Assembly (NCBI GenBank): GCA_964531025.1 | Contig: CAZHDY010000001.1 | Span: 620,001 to 684,000 of the forward strand | DNA length: 64,000 nt | Direction: 5' to 3' | Source of the DNA: CALMEC01 sp964531025 | GTDB lineage: Bacteria > Actinomycetota > Thermoleophilia > Miltoncostaeales > Miltoncostaeaceae | In this document: positions 40,421-47,279 of the stretch, in pieces | Numbering within the stretch: position 1 is the first letter of the stretch | How the letters are laid out: every line of letters starts with the position of its first letter | The notes under the pieces: generated by a model | Seen by the model: the letters and a program-made list of their open reading frames with translations, nothing else | Databases searched by the model: none | What the model was told of the DNA's origin: nothing | Position numbers and translations under genes: made by a program

Positions 40421-40711
40421 TCAGCGCCCCTCGGCGAGCTTCACGAGCCGGGTCACCAGCGGCTCCAGGTGGGCGTCCAAGGCGTCGTGCGTGAACTCCA
40501 CCACCCGCCGCTCGCCCCCTCGGCGGAACTCGATCCGATAGCCGGCCACGTCACGCGACGGCCGTCGCGCGTGCGGTATCCGCGGAGGCTCCACTCCCAG
40601 CCAGGTCACGATCTCCTCCGGAGAGAGCACCACGTCCCGGAATGTGTGGTCGATGCCCTGCTGGAGTCCCCCGGTACGGACGAGGCGGACCTGAAGCGGG
40701 GATCCGGTCAT
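40421..40711 (-). CDS. Small protein, emfourin-like (tentative)
   Basis: 96 residues from the ATG at 40711, which overlaps the upstream stop (ATGA). The pattern, a first strand LQVRLVRTGGLQQG, DVVLSPEEI, then YRIEFRRGGERRVVEF and HDALDAHLEPLVTRLVKLAE, resembles the small emfourin-type inhibitors that accompany M4 metalloproteases. No M4 protease is in the window, so the name is tentative. Two upstream genes are translationally coupled to it. Confidence 0.6.
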   Translation of the reverse strand: MTGSPLQVRLVRTGGLQQGIDHTFRDVVLSPEEIVTWLGVEPPRIPHARRPSRDVAGYRIEFRRGGERRVVEFTHDALDAHLEPLVTRLVKLAEGR

Positions 40712-41184
40712 TCGGCCTCGTTGGGTGAGCTCACCCGGCGCCGGGCGATGAGACGCTCGTCGATCTGGAGCGCCACCGTCAGCGCGTCCACCTGGCGCGG
40801 GCCCGACAGTTCGTCGGCGACGTGCCAGGCGTCCTTGGAGAGTCGCTCGAGCCGGCTCTCGGCGTCCGGATAACGATCCACCACGGCCGCCTGCGACCGT
40901 AGCGAGTCGAGGATCTCGGTGATCTCGTCGTCGTTCCAGTCGACGCGGCGCCCGGGCCACTCCCGATTGCGGCGGATGAACCCGAACAGAAGCATCATCA
41001 GCGGCACCTTGAAGAGGGCGACCGCGAGGAACGCCAGGGCGCTCCGTCCCAGACTGCTGTCGGTGACGAAGGGGATGACGACGACGAGCGCGGGTCCGAA
41101 CAGCGCCATCGAAACGGTGATTCCGACGAGGAAGCCGACGCGAACGCGCCGCAGGGCCCCGTCGTCCTTGTAGAGCAGACTCAC
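40708..41184 (-). CDS. Two-helix membrane protein with C-terminal cytoplasmic domain
   Basis: 158 residues from a GTG at 41184. Two hydrophobic segments (about 16-40 and 49-69) are followed by a charged helical domain (DDEITEILDSLRSQAAVVDR, SRLERLSKDAWHVADELSG). I do not recognise a family. Start overlaps the stop of the 69-residue ORF (GTGA), and its own stop overlaps the next gene (ATGA), so all three are likely co-translated. Confidence 0.7.
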   Translation of the reverse strand: MSLLYKDDGALRRVRVGFLVGITVSMALFGPALVVVIPFVTDSSLGRSALAFLAVALFKVPLMMLLFGFIRRNREWPGRRVDWNDDEITEILDSLRSQAAVVDRYPDAESRLERLSKDAWHVADELSGPRQVDALTVALQIDERLIARRRVSSPNEAE

Positions 41185-41390
41185 GGTGTCACATTGTCCG
41201 CCTCGCCGCGCACCGTTTCAAGGGCGCGCGGCTGGCGGAAGCCTGCGTCAGGGGTGTGCGCCTCCCAGAACACACCCCACGGGTACCACCGCACCGACCG
41301 GATCACGGCGGCAGCGGGGACCTCATACGCAGGTCGGCCGCGGACACGGTGGCCCGCGGAGCCTTTCGGATGACGACGGACGAGCCTCAT
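41181..41390 (-). CDS. Small basic ORF coupled to the membrane-protein operon
   Basis: 69 residues from an ATG at 41390. The central part, VIRSVRWYPWGVFWEAHTPD, is aromatic-rich and the N-terminus basic. No family recognised. The stop overlaps the next start by GTGA, typical of coupled genes, which is the main support. No obvious ribosome binding site. Confidence 0.4.
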   Translation of the reverse strand: MRLVRRHPKGSAGHRVRGRPAYEVPAAAVIRSVRWYPWGVFWEAHTPDAGFRQPRALETVRGEADNVTP

Positions 41391-41453
41391 GGCAGCCGTT
41401 CCCTCGCCTGTCAGCGAATCATGTCGGTGACGTATCCTCCCTGACTCATCAAG

Positions 41454-43469
41454 ATGACCCCGCCGTCCATGGCGGGGGTCACACCCTCTATCGGCACCCC
41501 CGCGGGGGTCCTGTACCCCTCGCCGAGAAAATCGTCGGCGGCGGGGTCACGGAACCGATCCGGGGGACACGACCACGCCGCGATTTCCGCGGAATCCACC
41601 ATCCAGGTCCCGGCCATCACCCCTCCGCACGCATCCGACACCGCCCCTCCGCTCCGCCGCCTGTTCCGGTACGCCGGCCGGCATCGCCGGAAGGTCTGGC
41701 TGGCGACCACGATGTCGGTGCTCAACAAGCTGTTCGACAGCTTTCCCGAGATCCTCATCGGGTTCGCCATCGATGTGGTCATCCAGGAGAACAACTCCCT
41801 GGTCGCCAGATGGACGGGCATCGAGGACCGGTGGCATCAGCTGCTCTTCCTCGCCGGCCTCAACTTCGTGGTGTGGATCCTGGAATCCGCCACGCAGTAC
41901 GCCGACTCCATCCTGTGGCGGAACCTGGCCCAGACCGTCGAGCACGAGGCCCGCATGGATGCATATGCGCACGTGCAGCGGCTGGAGCTCGGGTACTTCG
42001 AGGATGCCAGCACCGGCGGGCTCATGGCCGTGCTGAACGACGACGTGAACCAGCTGGAGCGCTTCCTCGACACCGGTGCCCGCGACATCATCCAGACGGT
42101 GGTGAACGTGATCGCCGTGGGTGCCGTCTTCACGATCATCAGCCCGCTCCTGGCACTGGTGGCCTTCGCTCCCATCCCCGTCATCCTCTGGGGATCGTTC
42201 ATGTACCAGCGACGTCTGGAGCCGCGCTACGCACAGGTGCGCCGCCGCGTGGGTCAGCTCTCTGCCTCGCTCGCCAACAACCTCGGCGGCATCGCCACCA
42301 TCAAGGCCTTCACCACCGAGGAGCGTGAGGTCGCGCGCATCGGTGCCGAGTCCGACGCCTACCGCGAAGCCAATCGCGACGCCATCCGCTTCTCATCGGC
42401 CTTCGTGCCGTTGATCCGCATGGCCATCCTCGCCGGCTTCACCTGCACCCTCGTCATCGGCGGTCATGCCGCGCTCAAGGGCGATCTGGAGGTCGGTCTC
42501 TTCTCGGTGCTGGTGTTCATGACGCAACGGCTCCTGTGGCCGCTCACCCGCCTCGGTGAGACGTTCGACCTCTACCAGCGCGCCATGGCCTCCACGCGTC
42601 GCATCCTCGACCTCATGGCCATCGAACCGGACATCGTCTCGGGGACCGAGCACCTGCCCACACCGGTGCGCGGCGAGATCCGGTTCGAGGACGTGCACTT
42701 CCACTACGCGACGGGACCGGAGGTCCTGACCGGCGTGTCCATCCACGTCCCCGCAGGTGAGACCCATGCGGTCGTCGGATCGACCGGGTCCGGCAAGAGC
42801 ACCATCGTCAAGCTGCTCCTGCGTTTCTACGACACCACGTCGGGGCGGGTGGTGGTGGACGGGTGTGACGTGCGCGACGTGGCATTCACCGATCTGCGCG
42901 GGATGATGGGGCTGGTCAGCCAGGACGTCTTCATGTTCGACGGCACCGTCGCCGAGAACATCGCGTACGGGCGTCCCGACGCCACGCCGGATCAGATCGC
43001 CGACGCCGCACGGCTGGCCGAGGCCACCGAGTTCGTCGAACGGCTCCCCGAGGGCATGGACACCGTGGTGGGCGAACGCGGTCAGAAGCTCTCGGGAGGA
43101 CAGCGTCAGCGCCTGTCGATCGCGCGGGCCATCCTGCGCGATCCGGCGGTCCTCATCCTGGACGAGGCGACCTCCGCCGTCGACAACGAGACCGAGGCCG
43201 CGATCCAGCAGTCCATGGAGCAGGTGTCGAAGGGACGCACCACCCTGGTGATCGCACATCGCCTGAGCACCGTGCGGGGCGCGCACCGCATCCACGTTCT
43301 CGAGGCGGGCCGCGTGGTGGAGTCGGGGACGCACGAGGAGCTGGTCGCATCGGGTGGTCTCTACGCGGCGCTGTGGCGCGTGCAGACCGGTGAGGCGCTC
43401 GCCGAACGGCGTCGCGGTGACGACGGTGACACCGTCCCCACCACGGCCGAGCCGTCCCCCATGTCCTGA
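41454..43469 (+). CDS. ABC transporter, fused permease and ATPase (exporter type)
   Basis: 671 residues from the ATG at 41454. Six-helix domain up to about residue 390 (LRRLFRYAGRHRRKVWLA and SVLNKLFDSFPEILIGFAID begin it), then the ATPase: Walker A VGSTGSGKST, signature LSGGQRQRLSIARAI, Walker B AVLILDEATSAVD, H-loop VIAHRLSTV. Family members begin near the segment at 41640. No ATG, GTG or TTG occurs in frame between the repeat remnant (41562-41606) and residue MSVLNKLF. Translation therefore has to start within or before the remnant, so the first 60 residues are atypical. Substrate unknown; lipid or drug export is usual for this class. Confidence 0.85.
   Translation: MTPPSMAGVTPSIGTPAGVLYPSPRKSSAAGSRNRSGGHDHAAISAESTIQVPAITPPHASDTAPPLRRLFRYAGRHRRKVWLATTMSVLNKLFDSFPEILIGFAIDVVIQENNSLVARWTGIEDRWHQLLFLAGLNFVVWILESATQYADSILWRNLAQTVEHEARMDAYAHVQRLELGYFEDASTGGLMAVLNDDVNQLERFLDTGARDIIQTVVNVIAVGAVFTIISPLLALVAFAPIPVILWGSFMYQRRLEPRYAQVRRRVGQLSASLANNLGGIATIKAFTTEEREVARIGAESDAYREANRDAIRFSSAFVPLIRMAILAGFTCTLVIGGHAALKGDLEVGLFSVLVFMTQRLLWPLTRLGETFDLYQRAMASTRRILDLMAIEPDIVSGTEHLPTPVRGEIRFEDVHFHYATGPEVLTGVSIHVPAGETHAVVGSTGSGKSTIVKLLLRFYDTTSGRVVVDGCDVRDVAFTDLRGMMGLVSQDVFMFDGTVAENIAYGRPDATPDQIADAARLAEATEFVERLPEGMDTVVGERGQKLSGGQRQRLSIARAILRDPAVLILDEATSAVDNETEAAIQQSMEQVSKGRTTLVIAHRLSTVRGAHRIHVLEAGRVVESGTHEELVASGGLYAALWRVQTGEALAERRRGDDGDTVPTTAEPSPMS
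41562..41606. repeat. Remnant of the dispersed repeat at the ABC transporter start
   Basis: GGGGGACACGACCACGCCGC and GGAATCCACCATCCAG match the right end of the repeat (GGGGACACGAACCACGCCGC, GGAATCAACCATCTAG) with few changes. Only about 45 nt remain. It lies inside the open frame of the ABC transporter. Confidence 0.7.
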
Positions 43470-43512
43470 CCTACCGCACGGCTGCCCGTCACGGTGGCCG
43501 GTGTCAGCGGGT

Positions 43513-43540
43513 GGGTGCGGCACCTGGTGGCGCCGCACCC
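43513..43540. terminator. Hairpin between ABC transporter and dodecin genes
   Basis: GGGTGCGGC and GCCGCACCC pair perfectly around a 10-nt loop, between two convergent stop codons, so it can serve both. Confidence 0.6.
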
Positions 43541-43548
43541 GTCCACGG

Positions 43549-43755
43549 TCAGTCCTCCAGGACGAAGGTGACCTTCATATTCACCTGGTACTCCGTCACC
43601 TTGCCCGCGTCGTCGACCTTGATGTGCTGCTCGTTGATCCACGCGCCCTTCACTCCGCGGAGGGTTTTCGTGGCGCGTGCGATGCCCTTCTGCACGGCAT
43701 CCTCGAAGCTCTTGGACGAGATCGCGCTGATCTCCTCAACCTTTGCGACAGACAT
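43549..43755 (-). CDS. Dodecin family flavin-binding protein
   Basis: 68 residues, standard dodecin length. VEEISAISSKSFEDAVQKGI is the first strand and helix, TLRGVKGAWINEQHIKVDD carries the flavin-stacking Trp, and VTEYQVNMKVTFVLED the last strands. Dodecins form hollow dodecamers that store FMN/FAD or CoA. AAGGAG lies 6 nt before the ATG. Stands alone. Confidence 0.94.
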   Translation of the reverse strand: MSVAKVEEISAISSKSFEDAVQKGIARATKTLRGVKGAWINEQHIKVDDAGKVTEYQVNMKVTFVLED

Positions 43756-43873
43756 TCGCTTCTCCTTCGAGTGGTTTGTCGCCCGAGCGGGCGCTACCCC
43801 GGTGATACCCGTCTCCGGCCATCGGGAAACCCGGCGGCGATCGCGGAACGTCCCGCCGTGATTTGATTCCCGT

Positions 43874-44755
43874 ATGACCGACTTCACGACCCACCGGGTC
43901 GATGTGGGCGGGGTGACCATCGCCGCCGACGTGGGCGGCGACGGGCCTCCCCTCCTCCTGCTCCACGGCTACCCGCAGACCCGGCGACTGTGGCGCGACG
44001 TGGCGCCGTTCCTCGCCGAGGACTTCACCGTCGTCGTCAGCGATCTACGGGGGTACGGCGAGAGCGACGCCCCGGTCGGCCCCGACGACGGTTCCGCCTA
44101 CTCCAAACATGCGATGGCGGAGGATCAACGGGCGCTGATGCGCCACCTCGGCTTCACGCGGTTCGCCGTGGCGGGCCACGACCGAGGTGGCCGCGTGGCG
44201 CACCGCATGTGCCTCGACGCACCGGACGACGTCGTGGCGGCCGCGGTCCTCGACATCGTGCCGACCCTGACGCTCTTCGAGGACGCCGACCAGCACTTCG
44301 CCCGCGCCTACTACCACTGGTTCTTCCTGAGCCAGCCTCCGCCACTGCCCGAGGTCCTCATCGGCGCCGCCCCGCGCGAGTTCCTGGCCATGACGCTCGA
44401 TCGCTGGAGCGGTCCGGACTTCGCCTATGGCGACGATGTCCTCACCCACTACGTGGAGTCGTTCGACACCGACACGATCCGCGCAAGCTGCGACGACTAC
44501 CGCGCCGCGGCCGGCATAGACCTCGTGCATGACGCGGAGGATCGCGACCGGCGCGTCGAGTGCCCGCTTCTCGTCATGTGGGGCGAGCGGGGTGCGATGC
44601 ACCGCCTCTACGACGTGCCCGCCACCTGGACCGAGCGTGCCGCGGATGTGACGGCGGTGCCGGTACGCTGCGGCCACTTCCTGCCGGAGGAGGATCCGGC
44701 AGCAACGACGAACGCCCTCCGTGCGTTCTTCCACCGAGAGGATCTCTGGACGTGA
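43874..44755 (+). CDS. Alpha/beta hydrolase, fluoroacetate/haloacetate dehalogenase-like
   Basis: 293 residues. HGYPQT is the oxyanion-hole region. GHDRGGR supplies nucleophile Asp103 with Arg104 and Arg107, which hold the carboxylate in fluoroacetate dehalogenases. LDIVPT provides the acid Asp127. YYHWFFLSQPPPLPEVLIG gives His148 and Trp149, and Tyr209 (DDYRAAAG) completes the halide pocket. CGHFLPEE holds the catalytic His268. All of these match the known fluoroacetate dehalogenase set. It would hydrolyse fluoroacetate to glycolate and fluoride; other haloacids cannot be excluded. The stop overlaps the amidase start (GTGA). Confidence 0.85.
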   Translation: MTDFTTHRVDVGGVTIAADVGGDGPPLLLLHGYPQTRRLWRDVAPFLAEDFTVVVSDLRGYGESDAPVGPDDGSAYSKHAMAEDQRALMRHLGFTRFAVAGHDRGGRVAHRMCLDAPDDVVAAAVLDIVPTLTLFEDADQHFARAYYHWFFLSQPPPLPEVLIGAAPREFLAMTLDRWSGPDFAYGDDVLTHYVESFDTDTIRASCDDYRAAAGIDLVHDAEDRDRRVECPLLVMWGERGAMHRLYDVPATWTERAADVTAVPVRCGHFLPEEDPAATTNALRAFFHREDLWT

Positions 44756-45465
44756 TCGGACTACTTGCGGCCGCCGCCCTGCTGCCCGGCATGGCCCACC
44801 AGACGGCCCCGTCACGCCCGGTCGTCTACGTGCAGGCGGGGCACGAGGCGCCCCGTGAGCCCGGCTACCTCATCCAGACGGGGGCGGCCGGCGAGATCGC
44901 GTTCAACAAGCGCGTGTCCGCCGCGGTCGAGCGAAAGCTGCGCGCCGCGGGCGTCGATGCCCGTCACACCCCCGGGCGCGTCACCCCGCTCGCGGCACCC
45001 GCCGCGGTGTTCGTGTCGATCCATCACGACACACCGGAGGGTCACGCCGCCCTGGGATATGCCCTCGAGGGGTCGGGTGAGAACTACTACCGGGGTCAGG
45101 GCTGGGGTGTGCCGCGGCCGAAGCCGTACCCGGACAGCGCACCCCATCGACCGGCGACGACGATCTCCGCGGACGTCGAGGCACGATCGCGCAGGCTCGC
45201 CGTACGGATGCAGGCGCGGTACGCGACGGTCTTCACCCGGGCGAACGGCGCGCGGAGCGGCGCGGTGCGTCTGGAATCACCGAAGGGCAATCCACGCATG
45301 ATGCGCTACTACGGTTTCCGCCGGACGAATGCGTCGGCGCGCGTCCTCATCGAGACGGGGGCAGCCCGGACGGACGCGGGGATGCTGCGGCGAACGGATC
45401 TCATCGCCACTGCCATCTCGGGCGCGATCGTGACCCATCTCAGGGCCGAGGGTCAGCTGCGCTAG
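44752..45465 (+). CDS. N-acetylmuramoyl-L-alanine amidase (MurNAc-LAA type), exported
   Basis: 237 residues from a GTG overlapping the hydrolase stop. A short hydrophobic start (VIGLLAAAALLPGMA) is a weak signal peptide. VVYVQAGHEAPRE begins the amidase fold with the first zinc His, VFVSIHHDTPEG brings the second, and ARVLIETGA the catalytic Glu. It cuts the bond between MurNAc and the stem peptide in peptidoglycan. Coupling to the dehalogenase gene is odd and probably reflects gene packing rather than function. Confidence 0.83.
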   Translation: MIGLLAAAALLPGMAHQTAPSRPVVYVQAGHEAPREPGYLIQTGAAGEIAFNKRVSAAVERKLRAAGVDARHTPGRVTPLAAPAAVFVSIHHDTPEGHAALGYALEGSGENYYRGQGWGVPRPKPYPDSAPHRPATTISADVEARSRRLAVRMQARYATVFTRANGARSGAVRLESPKGNPRMMRYYGFRRTNASARVLIETGAARTDAGMLRRTDLIATAISGAIVTHLRAEGQLR

Positions 45466-45493
45466 TCAGCCGTACGATCCGACGAAACATCGA

Positions 45494-45531
45494 CGAGTGG
45501 GTGGGTCGGCGTACGCCGACCCACCCACTCG
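45494..45531. terminator. Perfect 38-nt palindrome between convergent genes
   Basis: CGAGTGGGTGGGTCGGCGT is followed directly by its perfect complement. It lies between the amidase stop (45465) and the HU stop (45537), and can stop transcription from both sides. Confidence 0.75.
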
Positions 45532-45536
45532 CGTGA

Positions 45537-45830
45537 TCACTTCTTCTTGCCCTTCTTCTTGGCGACGGCCGACTTGAGGACGGCACCTGCAGTGAACTTC
45601 GGGAGCGTCGACGCCGCGATGGACATCGGCTCACCCGTCTGCGGGTTACGGCCCTGACGCGCGGCGCGCTGGCTGGTCGAGAACTTCCCGAACCCGGTGA
45701 TCGACACCTCGCCACCCTTGGCGAGCGTCGCCTGGATCTCGTCGAGAGCAGCGTCCAGGAAGCGCGCGGCGTCCGCCTGCGTGCCTCCAGTACGGCTCGC
45801 GATTGCGGCCACGAACTCAGACTTGTTCAA
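45537..45830 (-). CDS. hup: DNA-binding protein HU
   Basis: 97 residues from a TTG at 45830 with GAGGAGG 7 nt upstream. NKSEFVAAIASRTGGTQADA begins the dimerisation helices. GEVSITGFGKFSTSQRAARQ leads to GRNPQTGEPMSI, the DNA-binding arm with its intercalating Pro. The tail AVAKKKGKKK is a short Lys tail, less than the long tails of mycobacterial HU. It compacts and bends chromosomal DNA. Confidence 0.95.
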   Translation of the reverse strand: MNKSEFVAAIASRTGGTQADAARFLDAALDEIQATLAKGGEVSITGFGKFSTSQRAARQGRNPQTGEPMSIAASTLPKFTAGAVLKSAVAKKKGKKK

Positions 45831-46400
45831 CCCAGATCCTCCTCATCGACAACTGGACAGGAAGGAGCGTAGCGCCCCCTCCCGACGGATGTTTCGCCGG
45901 ATCGACGGGGATCCGACCCCAACCGGGCCGACGGGAGAACCCCGTCACTGCGCCGTTGGAGCGACCCGACCGGGCCGACGAAGCTCCGCATCCTATGCCA
46001 CCCGGCAGGCGTCGCCGCCCGGAACGGTGGTCCGCCGTCATCGATGTGGCCGCGGCGCATGCGCTCCCGACATCACCGTATCCCGCCCTTTCCAGGACGT
46101 TTCATGCTCGGCACGGCTCGATCGCCGATACAGCCGCCGTGGGCGCAGAACGCCGCCACCGGGCGGATTCCCTCCGGCCGGCACGGGTTCCCCGGGTGCG
46201 TGGGCCACGGGCGGGTACCGCACAGGAGACCGTCAAGCGGTCATCCCCGGGGGCCGCGACGCCTGATGACGCCGCGGACGGCATGATCGACGGAATCCCG
46301 CAAATTCCATACATCGTGTCGTCGCACATCCCCGGGCCGGCCGGGGATGTGACGGATCTCACACCCCCCGGCGGGTCGGGTGTCGAACGGCGACTATTGC
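45831..46400. other. Gene-poor region upstream of HU
   Basis: 570 nt between the HU start and repeat copy 3. Several long open frames exist on both strands, but their products are Arg/Pro-rich without domains or ribosome binding sites, as expected by chance at this GC content. The part nearest 45850 must hold the HU promoter. No RNA gene was recognised. Confidence 0.5.
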
Positions 46401-46600
46401 CGAGATGGTTGATTCCACGGGATCGTGGATGTGGAGCGCGTCACCGGTGGATGCGGGGGGCCGCCGGGCGCCGAAGGGCATGCCGGTTCGCCTGTTCGAG
46501 TCGCCCGGTGGCTGGCCCGGGGTGGGCGGGTGGATGAGAAGCGCATCCGCGCCACCGGGGACACGCACCACGCCACGAGATCGGGGGATCACCCATCTAT
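46401..46600. repeat. Dispersed palindromic repeat, copy 3 (200 bp)
   Basis: Aligns with copy 2 over its whole length but carries a 30-nt insert (TGGCCCGGGGTGGGCGGGTG...) in the right arm. The ends are GAGATGG and CCATCTAT, slightly decayed. The right end supplies the TAG stop of the minus-strand PepSY-like gene (46597-46599). Confidence 0.88.
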
Positions 46601-47211
46601 GGATGGCGCGGACGCTCCCCGATCCGGGTCACGGCGAACTCGGCGTCGAGCACGGCGAAGACCCGCGAACCGTCGGCCTTGCGGACCGCCGCCACGTAAC
46701 CGTCACCACGCTTGAACACACGATCCACGGTGGAACCGGGCAGCCGCTTCACCACCGCGGCGCGCACCTTCGCCTGAACCTCCGCCGAAACCGGCTCGCC
46801 ACGACCGGGACGCTTCCCCTCCCTCGCCTCCGAGACGGCGGTCACCGCAAACGCCGCGTCCAGGGTTACCTTCACCCGCGAACCGTCGGCCTTGCGGACC
46901 CTCGCCACGTAATCGTCACCACGCTTGAACACACGGTCCACAGTCGAGCCGGGCAGCCGCTTCACCACCGCGGCGCGCACCTTCGCCTGAACCTCCGCCG
47001 AAACCGGCGTGCCCCGGCGGAACGGTCGTCTCCTCTGTCGGTCGGACCGGGCCGCAGTCGATCCGGACGTGGTCGCTCCACTGGCGATGGTCCGCTCCGC
47101 AGCGGGGGTCGTGGCGGGTTCCTTGCCCGCGGCGGACATGACCCACACCGCGCCTCCGAGGCATGCTGCGGCCGTGAGCGTGGCGGTTGCCTTCCCTCTG
47201 ATTCCGGGCAC
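46597..47211 (-). CDS. Exported PepSY-like protein with two tandem repeats
   Basis: 204 residues from a GTG at 47211 with AAGGAG 7 nt upstream. A signal peptide or anchor at about 8-28 is followed by a polar linker and two nearly identical 55-60 residue units. Each starts PVSAEVQAKVRAAVVKRLPG, continues STVDRVFKRGD(D/G)YVA and ends with a KADGSRV strand. This is the helix-strand pattern of PepSY-like domains. The second unit ends next to the repeat-supplied stop, so the C-terminus may have been trimmed. It follows a sensor kinase, a common place for PepSY proteins. Confidence 0.75.
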   Translation of the reverse strand: MPGIRGKATATLTAAACLGGAVWVMSAAGKEPATTPAAERTIASGATTSGSTAARSDRQRRRPFRRGTPVSAEVQAKVRAAVVKRLPGSTVDRVFKRGDDYVARVRKADGSRVKVTLDAAFAVTAVSEAREGKRPGRGEPVSAEVQAKVRAAVVKRLPGSTVDRVFKRGDGYVAAVRKADGSRVFAVLDAEFAVTRIGERPRHP

Positions 47212-47279
47212 GTGAGTTCTCCTTGATCGACGATGCTGAACGGCAAGGGTCGACCACGTACCTGGGAATCGCTTCGGCG

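Noticed and set aside
45803..46537. A 244-codon plus-strand open frame upstream of HU
   Set aside because: No ribosome binding site, no recognisable sequence, and it runs into repeat copy 3.
46800..47000. Repeated DNA inside the PepSY-like gene as a mobile repeat
   Set aside because: The repetition is an in-frame domain duplication within one protein, not a dispersed element.
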